From Sphingopyxis sp. (GTDB lineage Bacteria; Pseudomonadota; Alphaproteobacteria; Sphingomonadales; Sphingomonadaceae): DNA of 45,989 nt. Location of the stretch: the NCBI GenBank assembly GCA_030145715.1, contig JAIXHQ010000025.1, positions 1-45,989 on the forward strand, read 5' to 3'. Position numbers and translations under genes: made by a program. Shown here one piece after another: positions 28,249 to 36,884 of the stretch (within the stretch, counting starts at the first letter, position 1; each line of letters begins with the position of its first letter). Under the pieces are notes generated by a model. That model was not told where the DNA came from, made no database searches, and saw only the letters and a list, made by a program, of their open reading frames with translations.

Positions 28249-28643
28249 CCCGCCTGCGCGGCGAGCATTGCCGCCATTTTCTCCCAGACCTTGTTGATCG
28301 CCTTGAGCGGTCTGACCATAACTTTGAAATCTTTTATCTTTCCGTCTTCATTCCACCGAATGATGTCGACGCCGTTGATGTGGATCCCATCAAGGGTGGT
28401 CGCAAATTCGAGCATCGCCTGATCGCCGTCGACAATTTCGCGTAGGTAGCGAAAATCGTCGCCGCCAAGGACGTGGCTTGCCGCGTGCAGATAGGCAAAG
28501 ACCTTGTCCTGACCTTCCTGAGGCGTGTGAACGACCGGCGAGTGAAATACGGCATCAGCGGCGATCAGGTCGCGAAGCGCCTGCGGATCGCCGCCGCCCG
28601 CCATATAGGCGTGCCAGGCGGCGATCCCTGCCGATGCGGTCAT
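28245..28643 (-). CDS. SnoaL / NTF2-like domain protein
   Basis: A 132-residue protein with the cone-shaped NTF2-like pattern: MTASAGIAAWHAYMAGGGDP, LRDLIAADAVFHSPVVHTPQ and LDGIHINGVDIIRWNEDGKI. Members range from small isomerases to scaffold domains, and the conserved acidic/His pocket residues alone do not identify a substrate. The start overlaps the dienelactone hydrolase stop by ATGA. A longer frame beginning at 28976 lies inside that gene and is discarded. Confidence 0.75.
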   Translation of the reverse strand: MTASAGIAAWHAYMAGGGDPQALRDLIAADAVFHSPVVHTPQEGQDKVFAYLHAASHVLGGDDFRYLREIVDGDQAMLEFATTLDGIHINGVDIIRWNEDGKIKDFKVMVRPLKAINKVWEKMAAMLAAQAG

Positions 28644-29338
28644 GCCAGATGCTCGGCAAAAAAGGCCCGGGTGCGCCCGTCGGCGCGTTGCGCGCCCTCT
28701 TCGTCGCGGCGGTCGCCCATTGTCGCGGCAAAGCCATGGTCGAGGCCGGGATAGTCGTGGAGTGTGACCTTTGGGTGCGGGTCGAGCGCGTCGTGAACCG
28801 CCTTTTGCGCCGCATGATCGACGAAATGATCCTCGGTCGGAATATGGAGCATCAACGGGTTGGCGATCGCATGAGCCTCGTTCAGCATCTGGTCGATCAT
28901 GACGCCATAATATCCGACCGAAGCGTCGATGTCGGTGCGCGCCGCAGCCATATAGGCAAGGCGGCCGCCGAGACAAAAGCCCACCGCACCGACTTTCGTT
29001 GCGCCCTGGCCATGCAGCCAGCGGATCGCCGCCTCGACGTCCTTCACGCCGTGATCGGCATCATATTGGCCGAAATAACCGAAGGCTTCCTGCAATTCGG
29101 CTTCTACATCGGGGTCGAGTTCGACGCCCGGCGCGAAACGCCAGAAGATGTCGGGCGCGATCGCCATATATCCTTCCGCTGCCCAATCGTCGCATTTCTG
29201 GCGGATGCCTTCATTGACGCCAAAGATTTCGGGAATGACGATAATCGCGCGCGCGCTGTCGGCGTCGGGGCGCGCGACATAGGCGGGAATGGCGCCTTCG
29301 CCGTCAAGCGCGGGAATCTGGATATTGGTTGCGGCCAT
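28640..29338 (-). CDS. Dienelactone hydrolase family protein
   Basis: A 232-residue alpha/beta-hydrolase. The nucleophile is the Cys in VGAVGFCLGGRLAYM (GxCxG, the hallmark of the dienelactone hydrolase branch); the His of the triad lies in LDHGFAATM and the Asp in TEDHFVDH. The first strand region IIVIPEIFGVNEGIRQKCDD carries the conserved glutamate. The true substrate may be any lactone or ester; no aromatic-degradation genes are nearby. Coupled to the NTF2-like gene downstream. Confidence 0.84.
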   Translation of the reverse strand: MAATNIQIPALDGEGAIPAYVARPDADSARAIIVIPEIFGVNEGIRQKCDDWAAEGYMAIAPDIFWRFAPGVELDPDVEAELQEAFGYFGQYDADHGVKDVEAAIRWLHGQGATKVGAVGFCLGGRLAYMAAARTDIDASVGYYGVMIDQMLNEAHAIANPLMLHIPTEDHFVDHAAQKAVHDALDPHPKVTLHDYPGLDHGFAATMGDRRDEEGAQRADGRTRAFFAEHLA

Positions 29339-29446
29339 CTGGGGAGCTCTCCTGTCTCTTGCTTCTTTGCTGTTAAAGCGCGAAGCTAGCCGGGCTATGG
29401 GCTTGGCTCAAGCGGCTAACCGGCATTTTCGGGGCGGAGACAAGCG

Positions 29447-29740
29447 ATGAAGTTCAATATCGAGATCGACTGCACTCCCGAGGAGGCGCGGCGCCTGTTC
29501 GGCCTTCCCGATCTTGAGCCGCTGCACGACATTTATCTCAGCCGCGTCAAGGAACTGATGGCAAAGGGCATCACCCCCGACATGGTGCAGTCGATGGTCA
29601 AGACCTGGGTTCCCATGGGCGGCAACGGGCTGGACCTTGTCCAGTCGTTGCTGGGCCAGTTCGGCGGCGGGCTGATGAGCGGAGCCAAATCATCCGAACC
29701 AGCCGATGACGATAAATCCGCCAAAGGGCGAAAAAGCTGA
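29447..29740 (+). CDS. DUF6489 family small protein
   Basis: A 97-residue protein beginning MKFNIEIDCTPEEARRLFGL and DLEPLHDIYLSRVKELMAKG, a pattern I associate with alphaproteobacterial DUF6489. It has a glycine-rich centre and a charged tail ending KSAKGRKS. No signal peptide. Function unknown. Its stop overlaps the proposed CTG start of mnmE, suggesting co-translation. Confidence 0.7.
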   Translation: MKFNIEIDCTPEEARRLFGLPDLEPLHDIYLSRVKELMAKGITPDMVQSMVKTWVPMGGNGLDLVQSLLGQFGGGLMSGAKSSEPADDDKSAKGRKS

Positions 29741-31068
29741 ATCAAGTCCTGCCCAAAGATACGATCTTTGCGTTGTCGAGCGGGATGCCGCCAGCGGCGA
29801 TCGGTGTCGTGCGCGTGAGCGGACCGGGGGCGGGCGAGGCGCTGCGGGTGCTGGCGGGCCGATTGCCGGCACCGCGGCGGGCGTCGCTGGCTGAACTGAA
29901 GGACGAGAATGATCGTCCGCTCGACCGTGCGCTGATCCTGTGGTTTCCCGGCCCGGCGACCGCGACCGGAGAGGATCTGGCCGAATTGCATTTGCATGGC
30001 GGCCGGGCGGTCGTCGCCGCCGTCGAGGCGACACTCGGCGGGATGGCCGGGCTGCGGCAGGCCGCGCCGGGGGAATTTACGCGGCGGGCGTTCGACAATG
30101 GGCGGATCGATCTGGCCGAGGCCGAAGGGCTGGCAGACCTTCTTTCCGCCGAGACCGAGAGCCAGCGCATACAGGCCCTGGGCATGGCGAGCGGTCATAT
30201 ATCGCGGACCGTCGCTGCATGGCAGGAGAGGCTGCTCGGATTGATGGCGGGGGCCGAAGCCGAATTGAATTTCGCCGACGAGGATGACGTCGAAACCGGC
30301 GATGCCGTTGCGCGGCGGCTGGTCGGCGGGATGGCGGAACTTTCGGTGGAATTTGGCGCTTGGCTGGCGCGTCCGGCGGTGGAGATTATCGCAGAGGGGC
30401 TTTCAGTGGTCATCGCCGGGCCACCCAATGCCGGAAAATCGACCCTTATCAATGCGTTGGTCCAGCGCGAGCTGGCGATTGTGTCGCCGGTGGCGGGAAC
30501 AACGCGCGATGTCATCGAAACGCCGCTCGCGCTTGGCGGAATAGCGATGCGCTTTTCCGACACGGCGGGGATCAGGGCCGAGGGGGCCGACGCCGTCGAA
30601 GCGATCGGAATTGACCGGGCAAAGGCGGCGGTGGAAGCCGCCGACGTGCTTTTATGGCTGGGGCCGCCGCGGGACGCGCCCGCACATCCACGCGCGATCC
30701 TGATTGCCGCACAGGCGGACCGTTGGCGCGGCCATGCCGCGATGGAGGCCGAAGCGTCGCGATGCGACCTGACACTGTCCGCCGCGACGGGCGAGGGGAT
30801 GGACAAGCTGCATCGCTATATCGTCGAGATGGCGCGAACATTGATGCCGCGCGAGGGAGAGGCGGCGCTGCGCCGTCGGCAGCGCGTCGCGCTGGCCGAA
30901 GCGCGCGACTGGTTAACGTTGGACGAGGGGTCACGAGAGGCGAGCGATCTTATCCTGTTGGCCGAACGGTTGCGGCTGGCCGCAATGGCACTCGACCGGA
31001 TTACCGGGCGCGCCGGTGTCGAAGAGATGCTCGACACACTTTTCGGTCGTTTCTGCATCGGCAAATGA
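29737..31068 (+). CDS. mnmE: tRNA uridine-5-carboxymethylaminomethyl modification GTPase, non-ATG start
   Basis: MnmE with MnmG modifies the wobble uridine of several tRNAs. The protein has the N-terminal folate-binding domain (DTIFALSSGMPPAAIGVVRV), the helical part, the G domain with P-loop AGPPNAGKSTLINAL at about 227-241 and DTAG, and the C-terminal FCIGK cysteine motif. The conserved DTIFALSSG precedes the first ATG, GTG or TTG in frame except a TTG within it. The only upstream initiator-like codon is CTG at 29737, overlapping the DUF6489 stop as CTGA and preceded by AAAGGG. From there the length is 443. Start uncertain; gene identity certain. Confidence 0.9.
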   Translation: MNQVLPKDTIFALSSGMPPAAIGVVRVSGPGAGEALRVLAGRLPAPRRASLAELKDENDRPLDRALILWFPGPATATGEDLAELHLHGGRAVVAAVEATLGGMAGLRQAAPGEFTRRAFDNGRIDLAEAEGLADLLSAETESQRIQALGMASGHISRTVAAWQERLLGLMAGAEAELNFADEDDVETGDAVARRLVGGMAELSVEFGAWLARPAVEIIAEGLSVVIAGPPNAGKSTLINALVQRELAIVSPVAGTTRDVIETPLALGGIAMRFSDTAGIRAEGADAVEAIGIDRAKAAVEAADVLLWLGPPRDAPAHPRAILIAAQADRWRGHAAMEAEASRCDLTLSAATGEGMDKLHRYIVEMARTLMPREGEAALRRRQRVALAEARDWLTLDEGSREASDLILLAERLRLAAMALDRITGRAGVEEMLDTLFGRFCIGK

Positions 31069-31084
31069 TGTTCCACGTGGAACG
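31069..31084. other. parS site 1
   Basis: TGTTCCACGTGGAACG, one base off the perfect palindrome, in the 75-base mnmE-mnmG gap directly after the mnmE stop. ParB loads at such sites and spreads to condense the origin region. Confidence 0.78.
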
Positions 31085-31143
31085 TCGTGTCGCTCGCAAC
31101 GCGGTGGATTTGACGAGGGCTTTGCGCTAAAGGCGCGGCAATC

Positions 31144-33012
31144 ATGCAAGATTCAGAAACTTTCGATGTCATCGTGGTGGGCGGTGGTCATGCCGGAACC
31201 GAGGCCGCGGCGGCCGCGGCGCGGCTCGGCGCGCGTGTCGCGCTCGTCAGTTTCGACCCCGCCCTGATCGGGACCATGTCGTGCAATCCCGCCATCGGCG
31301 GGCTGGGCAAAGGCCATTTGATGCGCGAGGTCGATGCCCTCGACGGCTGGATGGCGCGCGCGGCGGACAGCGCGGCGATCCATTACCGTATGCTCAATGC
31401 GTCGAAAGGCGCGGCGGTACAGGGACCGCGGATTCAGGCCGATCGCAAATTATACCGCGAGGCCATTCAGAAACTGCTGGGCGCCGAAGACGGCATTGCC
31501 GTGATCGCGGGCGAGGCGGCGGCGTTGCGCCTGTCGAGCGGCGGGCGCGTCGAGGGCCTGGAGTTGGCGGACGGTTCGGTGATGATGGCGAGTGCGGTCG
31601 TGCTCGCCACGGGGACCTTCCTTGGCGGATCAATGTTTCGCGGCGAAGAGCGGATGCAGGGTGGGCGGATCGGCGAGGCGGGCGCCCACCGACTGGCCGA
31701 GCAGTTGCGCGCCGCCGACCTGCCGATGGCGCGACTCAAAACCGGAACGCCGCCACGCCTTGATGGCCGAACGATCGACTGGGCCCGCTTGGACGAGCAA
31801 GCATCCGACAGCGCCGATGGGGCACGCTGGACCTGTTCCACGTGGAACAGCGAGCGGACCGTGCCGCAGATTTTCTGCGCGATTACGCGGACGAATTCTG
31901 AAAGCCACGCGATCATCGCCGCCAATCTGGATCGATCACCGCTGTTTACCGGCGCGATCGGCGCGGCGGGTCCGCGCTATTGTCCGTCGATCGAGGACAA
32001 GATTCACCGGTTTGCGGACCGCGATGGGCATCAGGTCTTTCTGGAGCCCGAGGGACTGGATTCATTTCTGGTCTATCCCAACGGCATTTCGACCTCTCTT
32101 CCCGCCGATGTCCAACTGGCGATGCTGCGCACGATGGCGGGGCTTGAGCAGGTCGAGATGGTCGTCCCGGGATATGCCGTCGAATATGACCATATCGATC
32201 CGCGCTCGCTCGACCGGACATTGCAGGTGCGGGCGATGCCAGGGCTGTGGTGCGCGGGCCAGATCAACGGCACGACCGGTTATGAAGAGGCGGCAGCGCA
32301 GGGCCTGGTGGCGGGCGCAAATGCCGCTCTGGCCATACAAGGTCGCGATCCGCTGATCCTCGATCGCAGCGAATCCTATATCGGCGTGATGGTCGACGAC
32401 CTGGTATTGCAGGGGGTCAGCGAGCCTTACCGAATGCTGACCGCACGCGCAGAGTATCGCTTGCGGCTGCGCGCCGACAATGCCGTAACGCGGCTGACGG
32501 GCAAGGGGATCGCTTTGGGGCTGGTGCGGCCCGCCACCGCCGCATTGTTCGATGCGCGCCAGGCCGAGCGCGCGCGTGCCGCGGCATTGCTCGATGTCCC
32601 GGTCGCGACGGCCGATTATGCCGCAATTGGGCTTGCCCTGCCAGGCGACGGCATCGCGCGCAGGCGCATCGACCTGCTGCGCTATTCGGAAGTGACGCTG
32701 GCGAAGCTGACGCAATTGGCGCCCGAACTGGCGCTGATCGATGCGGCCATCCTGTCGGAAATTGCGGAGGATGCCCATTATGCGCCCTACATCGCGCGGC
32801 AGGATGCCGAACTGCGCGCGCTTGCCGCGAATGAGGCTATCATGCTCGACCCATCGCTTGATTATGGCATGATCGGCGGCTTGTCGCGGGAGATGGTTGA
32901 GCGGCTGACAAAGGCGCGGCCGGAGACATTGGGCCAAGCCGCGCGAATCGACGGCGTGACTCCCGCCGCGCTGACTGCGATCATGGTGCACAGTCGGCGT
33001 CGCGCGGCGTGA
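31144..33012 (+). CDS. mnmG: tRNA uridine-5-carboxymethylaminomethyl modification enzyme MnmG (GidA)
   Basis: The FAD- and methylenetetrahydrofolate/NADH-dependent partner of MnmE. The 622-residue protein starts with [20 protein letters not shown] (FAD loop), [20 protein letters not shown] and [19 protein letters not shown], the family's most conserved blocks. [15 protein letters not shown] is present, and the C-terminal helical domain contains [20 protein letters not shown]. The part around residues 230-240, encoding CSTWN, contains a parS site and differs from the usual sequence there. Its stop overlaps the rsmG GTG start. Confidence 0.96.
   Translation: MQDSETFDVIVVGGGHAGTEAAAAAARLGARVALVSFDPALIGTMSCNPAIGGLGKGHLMREVDALDGWMARAADSAAIHYRMLNASKGAAVQGPRIQADRKLYREAIQKLLGAEDGIAVIAGEAAALRLSSGGRVEGLELADGSVMMASAVVLATGTFLGGSMFRGEERMQGGRIGEAGAHRLAEQLRAADLPMARLKTGTPPRLDGRTIDWARLDEQASDSADGARWTCSTWNSERTVPQIFCAITRTNSESHAIIAANLDRSPLFTGAIGAAGPRYCPSIEDKIHRFADRDGHQVFLEPEGLDSFLVYPNGISTSLPADVQLAMLRTMAGLEQVEMVVPGYAVEYDHIDPRSLDRTLQVRAMPGLWCAGQINGTTGYEEAAAQGLVAGANAALAIQGRDPLILDRSESYIGVMVDDLVLQGVSEPYRMLTARAEYRLRLRADNAVTRLTGKGIALGLVRPATAALFDARQAERARAAALLDVPVATADYAAIGLALPGDGIARRRIDLLRYSEVTLAKLTQLAPELALIDAAILSEIAEDAHYAPYIARQDAELRALAANEAIMLDPSLDYGMIGGLSREMVERLTKARPETLGQAARIDGVTPAALTAIMVHSRRRAA
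31834..31849. other. parS site 2, inside mnmG
   Basis: Perfect palindrome TGTTCCACGTGGAACA, extended to 18 bp by flanking C and G, within mnmG codons for CSTWN. Confidence 0.88.
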
Positions 33013-33662
33013 CCCCTTTGCTGGAAAGCGAGGAGTCGGCACGAAGCTGGATCGAAACGGCGTTCGCGCCGACCGCGATTCAGGTCGGCCAGATGGAACG
33101 CTTCGTCGATTTGCTGATTCGCGCGAATGAACAGCAGAATTTGATCGCAGCATCGACGATCCCGACCATATGGGTCCGGCATGTCGCGGACAGCGCGCAG
33201 CTTTTGTCGTTCGATAGCCGCGATGGTGATGGGATCTGGATCGATCTTGGCAGCGGACCGGGTCTGCCCGGACTGATCGTCGCGATCCTCAGCGCACGGC
33301 CGATGCTGCTCGTCGAATCGCGAAAGCGGCGATGCGATTTTTTGCGGGAGGTCGTCAGCGATCTGCAACTATCGCATGTCGAGATCGCGGAGGCGCCGCT
33401 GGAACGCATTGATGTCCGTCCGGCGGCAACGATCAGCGCCCGTGCCTTTGCTCCGCTGGATCGGCTGCTCGACTTATCCGCGCGTTTTTCCACCGAATCG
33501 ACGCGTTGGCTGCTGCCAAAAGGGAGAAACGCCGTTAAGGAACTGGCATTGCTTCCGCAGCCATGGCAGAGAATGTTCCACGTGGAACAGAGCCGTACCG
33601 ATGCCGAAAGTCAGATTTTGGTCGGAACGGGAAAAGTGGCAGCAAAACAGCGAGGAAGATGA
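33009..33662 (+). CDS. rsmG: 16S rRNA (guanine527-N7)-methyltransferase RsmG
   Basis: RsmG (GidB) methylates G527 of 16S rRNA; its loss gives low-level streptomycin resistance. The 217-residue protein has [14 protein letters not shown], the SAM motif [35 protein letters not shown] and [13 protein letters not shown]. The GTG start overlaps the mnmG stop (GTGA). Near its end the codons for MFHVEQ contain parS site 3. Its stop overlaps the start region of parA, so the block mnmG-rsmG-parA-parB is a single operon. Confidence 0.93.
   Translation: MTPLLESEESARSWIETAFAPTAIQVGQMERFVDLLIRANEQQNLIAASTIPTIWVRHVADSAQLLSFDSRDGDGIWIDLGSGPGLPGLIVAILSARPMLLVESRKRRCDFLREVVSDLQLSHVEIAEAPLERIDVRPAATISARAFAPLDRLLDLSARFSTESTRWLLPKGRNAVKELALLPQPWQRMFHVEQSRTDAESQILVGTGKVAAKQRGR
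33574..33589. other. parS site 3, inside rsmG
   Basis: Perfect palindrome TGTTCCACGTGGAACA inside rsmG, in a different reading frame from site 2, 70 bp before parA. Confidence 0.88.
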
Positions 33663-34444
33663 TGATCCGCATTGCCGTGGCGAACCAGAAGGGCGGGGTT
33701 GGCAAGACGACGACGGCAATCAATTTGGCGACCGCGCTGGCTGCGACGGGCTGGCGAACATTGATCATCGATCTGGATCCACAGGGAAATGCCTCGACGG
33801 GGCTGGGGATCAAGCAATCGCAGCGCGAGCTTTCGAGTTACGAACTGCTGCGCGGCGATGCGACCCTTGCCGAATGCGCCATTTCGACGGCAGTTCCGAG
33901 GCTCGACATCGTCACCGCGACGGTCGATCTGTCGGGCGCCGAAATCGAATTGATCGAATTTCAGGATCGCCTCCACCGACTCCAACAAGCCTTGTCCAGT
34001 TCCGAAGCGGGTCAGTGGGACATTTGCCTGATCGACTGCCCGCCATCATTGGGCATGTTGACGCTCAACGCGCTGATCGCCGCCGAATCGCTGATCGTGC
34101 CGCTGCAATGCGAATTTTTCGCGCTGGAGGGACTCAGTCAGTTGCTCACGACGGTCGAGCGGGTGCGCGAGCGATTCAACCAGAAACTGTCGATCCTGGG
34201 CGTGGCGCTGACGATGTTCGATCGGCGCAATCGGTTGACCGACCAGGTGTCGGACGATGTTCGCGAAGTGCTGGGCCCGGTCGTGTTCGAAACGGTCATT
34301 CCGCGGAACGTGCGCCTGTCAGAGGCGCCCAGCCATGGCTTGCCGGCGCTGATCTATGACCATCGCTGTGCCGGCTCGGCAGCCTATATCGCGCTGGCGC
34401 GCGAATTGATCGACCGCCTGCCCAATATTCGCAAGGCCGCATAA
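33662..34444 (+). CDS. parA: Chromosome partitioning ATPase ParA
   Basis: A Walker-type ATPase that moves ParB-parS complexes to segregate origins. The 260-residue protein starts [20 protein letters not shown] with the deviant P-loop KGGVGKTT. It has LIIDLDPQGNASTGLGI, LIDCPPSLGMLTLNAL and PRNVRLSEAPSHGLP, all typical of Soj/ParA. Two ATG codons are adjacent; the second lies five bases from GAGGA and is used. The first overlaps the rsmG stop. parB follows with no gap. Confidence 0.95.
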   Translation: MIRIAVANQKGGVGKTTTAINLATALAATGWRTLIIDLDPQGNASTGLGIKQSQRELSSYELLRGDATLAECAISTAVPRLDIVTATVDLSGAEIELIEFQDRLHRLQQALSSSEAGQWDICLIDCPPSLGMLTLNALIAAESLIVPLQCEFFALEGLSQLLTTVERVRERFNQKLSILGVALTMFDRRNRLTDQVSDDVREVLGPVVFETVIPRNVRLSEAPSHGLPALIYDHRCAGSAAYIALARELIDRLPNIRKAA

Positions 34445-35407
34445 ATGACAGATAATAAAGAGAAAAGTGGAGAGTCGCCAGCGCGCAAGCGGCCATCCGG
34501 CCTTGGGCGCGGGTTGAATGCACTGTTCGGCGATGCCGCGGTAGAAGCGCCCGTGCTGGCCAGCCCCGGCGCGGCGGCAAAGACGGCATCGACACCCACC
34601 GACTCCGTCCAGCATATCGGGGTTGGGTCGATCAGTCCGCTTCCCGGCCAGCCGCGCCGCCATTTCGACGAGGCTGCAATCGCCGAACTCGCCGATTCGA
34701 TCGCTTTGCGCGGCCTTTTGCAGCCGATCATCGTCCGCCGATCGCCCAATGGCGAGGGCTATCAGCTTGTCGCGGGTGAACGGCGCTGGCGCGCGGCGCA
34801 GTGGGCGGGGCTGCATCAGATTCCCGCTCTTGTGCGCGAACTCGACGATGCGGCGACCTATGAGATTGCGCTGGTCGAGAATATCCAGCGGCAGGACCTG
34901 AACGCGATCGAAGAGGCAAGCGCCTATCGCCGCCTGATAGAGGATTTCGGCCATAATCAGGAAGCGCTGGCAAAGCTCGTCGGCAAATCGCGCAGTCATG
35001 TCGCGAACCTTATGCGCCTGCTCGACCTGCCCGCGAGCGTGCAGGCCCTTGTCGGCGACGGATCGCTCGCGATGGGACATGCGCGCGCGCTGATCGGCGC
35101 CGACGATGCCGAAGCGATCGCCCGCCGCGTTGCTCGCGAAGGCCTGTCGGTGCGAGCGGTTGAGGCCCTGGTACGCGCAGGACGAGATGGCGGTGCGCCC
35201 GCCGTCAAGGGGCCGCTGGAGTATAAAAGTGCCGATGGCGGACGCGATCCGGACATTGTCGCGGTGGAGCGCCATCTGTCCGAACTGCTCGGAATTGGCG
35301 TGGCGATCCAATATGCGGGAGGCGGCAAGGGCGCGCTTACCCTGAAATTCGCCTCGCTCGATCAACTCGACATGATCTGCCAACGCCTGTCGGGCGAATC
35401 GATCTGA
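34445..35407 (+). CDS. parB: Chromosome partitioning protein ParB
   Basis: A CTP-dependent clamp that loads at parS. The 320-residue protein has the ParA-interacting start RKRPSGLGRGLNALFGD, the CTP-binding blocks IGVGSISPLPGQPRR and YQLVAGERRWRAAQ and ENIQRQDLNAIEEASAY, then the parS-reading helix-turn-helix LAKLVGKSRSHVANLMRLLD. A linker leads to the C-terminal dimerisation domain ending SGESI. It starts directly after the parA stop. The three parS sites upstream are its expected targets. Confidence 0.95.
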   Translation: MTDNKEKSGESPARKRPSGLGRGLNALFGDAAVEAPVLASPGAAAKTASTPTDSVQHIGVGSISPLPGQPRRHFDEAAIAELADSIALRGLLQPIIVRRSPNGEGYQLVAGERRWRAAQWAGLHQIPALVRELDDAATYEIALVENIQRQDLNAIEEASAYRRLIEDFGHNQEALAKLVGKSRSHVANLMRLLDLPASVQALVGDGSLAMGHARALIGADDAEAIARRVAREGLSVRAVEALVRAGRDGGAPAVKGPLEYKSADGGRDPDIVAVERHLSELLGIGVAIQYAGGGKGALTLKFASLDQLDMICQRLSGESI

Positions 35408-35491
35408 TTCCCGGCCCCCTGTAACCGGGTTCCGGCCAGGGTTGGGGAGCGGTTTGATGAGTATCAATCCCGGGCCTTGAGAGAATTCGAC

Positions 35492-35621
35492 CGGTCCGGA
35501 CGTCGCCGTATAAATTCGCATAAGTGTCTGATTTCAGACATATAAATCGATGATTCGCGGCAGTCTCCTATTGCTCCGTTGACCAAGATTGCTGGCAAAG
35601 CCTGTTTCTATCGGTCCGGAC
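35492..35621. repeat. CGGTCCGGAC direct repeat pair flanking an AT-rich stretch
   Basis: The 10-bp word occurs at 35492-35501 and 35612-35621, exactly 120 bp apart, around a 110-base stretch that is clearly more AT-rich than its surroundings. Each copy contains the palindrome GTCCGGAC. No mobile-element gene is found between them. Confidence 0.4.
35525..35540. promoter_or_regulatory. Operator-like inverted repeat
   Basis: TGTCTGA and TCAGACA form perfect seven-base arms around TT, next to TATAAA (35541-35546). The shape is that of a dimeric regulator site, but the regulator and target are not known; the plus-strand remnant that follows is the nearest candidate. Confidence 0.35.
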
Positions 35622-36227
35622 AATTGCGCTGCCCATGAGGAGTTCGATGTGCGTTCCGGCCAATATCGGCTGGGCGACGGTGTGCGCGGCTATCAGACCC
35701 GCAGGGCCTGTGCGTCGATTTGGCCGGCGTCGTCCTTGCGCCCGACCTTGCGCTGCGTATCGACAAGAAGTTGCGCCGCGCAACCGGGTGGGTGTTTGAC
35801 GAGCAGCGCAGCCTGACGATCGACCGCGCCGACGATCCGCGACACGTCGGCGGGCTGGTGCGACGATCTCGACAGCCTGAACCATTGGCTGGGCGTGCGG
35901 CTGCCATCCGTCCGCAGGCCAGGTTCGATCTGGCCAGCCTGCCGCACGCCCTGCGGCCATATCAGGCGTGGGCGGCGCCGTCGGTCGATGCCGTCGCTTC
36001 GGCGGGTGAGGTGCTCCGCAAAGTTTCGACGCACGGCATTCGTCGGACGCGAAAGGCATACCCGATTCGCTGCGCTTGCGGCGTTTGCGAGGGACGCTGC
36101 GCCCGGAAAGGCGATGCCTCGGGTTCGGTTAGGCATGCTGATGCCGCTTCGCCGGGATCTGGCCGCGAGCAACCCGAATGATACCGGCACCGGAACGGGC
36201 GAACTAGCGCGACAGCACCCGCGCTAG
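35589..36227 (+). pseudogene. Decayed protein-coding gene after parB
   Basis: No continuous frame gives a recognisable protein, but codon-like composition moves between two plus-strand frames. EEFDVRSGQYRLGDGVRGYQ is in one; DLAGVVLAPDLALRIDKKLR and GWVFDEQRSLTIDRADDPRH are in another (about 35690-35855). The first frame returns with GWCDDLDSLNHWLGVRLPSV, then the second with RFDLASLPHALRPYQAWAAP. In the second segment roughly 87% of third codon positions are G or C, higher than first or second positions. This fits a gene broken by several frameshifts. The spliced reading faintly recalls the N-terminus of large usher-like exported proteins, but I do not assign it. Confidence 0.42.
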
Positions 36228-36258
36228 ATCGCCACGCCTTTCAGCATCGAGCCTGGAT

Positions 36259-36627
36259 TTAGCAGCGGCCACCGCGACCGATTTCGCGGCCGATCAGCGC
36301 ACCGCCAGCAGCGCCGATGATCGTGCCCGGCGTCCGATCGCCATAACGATCGACCTCGCGGCCCAGCAATGCGCCGGCGGCGCCGCCGATAATCATGCCG
36401 GTCGTCCCGCTGCCGCGACGGCAATGATAATTGCCGCTGTACCGACGGTCACGATAATGGCCGCCACGGTCATCGCGGCGATAGTCGCGGTTCCAACGAT
36501 CATTGTCGCCGTGACTGTATCGCGATTCGCGGTGATGACGTTCGCGCGCCTCTGCCTCCACGGGCATGGCGGTTAGGGCGCTAGCGCCGATCAGGGCCGT
36601 CAAGGCCAGCTTGTTGAACAGGACCAT
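36259..36627 (-). CDS. Glycine-zipper 2TM domain protein
   Basis: A 122-residue exported protein. Residues 1-25 form a signal peptide (LALTALIGASALTAMPVEA). A His/Arg/Asp/Tyr-rich middle (about 28-68) is followed by two glycine-zipper hairpins, GTTGMIIGGAAGALLGREV and GTIIGAAGGALIGREIGRGG, as in the Rickettsia 17-kDa antigen family. Such proteins usually lie in the outer membrane or periplasm; function is not known. It stands alone, converging on the decayed gene. Confidence 0.78.
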   Translation of the reverse strand: MVLFNKLALTALIGASALTAMPVEAEARERHHRESRYSHGDNDRWNRDYRRDDRGGHYRDRRYSGNYHCRRGSGTTGMIIGGAAGALLGREVDRYGDRTPGTIIGAAGGALIGREIGRGGRC

Positions 36628-36816
36628 CGTCTTCCTTCCATCTGGATCCCCCGAACTCAGATTAAAAAGCGGTAACTGGCGCCTGCCTGAACTGCTCCGT
36701 ACGAATCATCGGTTGGCAAGTCGGCTCGACCATTTTTCGGCGCGGCCTGTCCGATTTGGACGACAAGGCGATGCGCGGCGGCAAAGCGACGGCGAATCGA
36801 AATTCCTACTGCCGCA

Positions 36817-36831
36817 TTAACCAGTCTTTAG
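36817..36831 (+). promoter_or_regulatory. Possible CtrA site upstream of the flavoprotein gene
   Basis: TTAA, seven bases, TTAG is one base from the CtrA consensus TTAA-N7-TTAA, and the first half reads TTAACCAG, seven of eight bases of TTAACCAT. It lies 54 bases before the ATG at 36885, in a 257-base gap otherwise without recognised features. Single sites of this kind also occur by chance. Confidence 0.28.
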
Positions 36832-36884
36832 GGCTGTTTGCGCCACAGCGGCAGGACGCAAGACTTGCCTGTGGGGAAACATCC

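Noticed and set aside
35693..36190. 165-codon minus-strand frame in the region after parB
   Set aside because: Composition by codon position favours the plus strand in this stretch, and no protein family pattern is visible on the minus strand.
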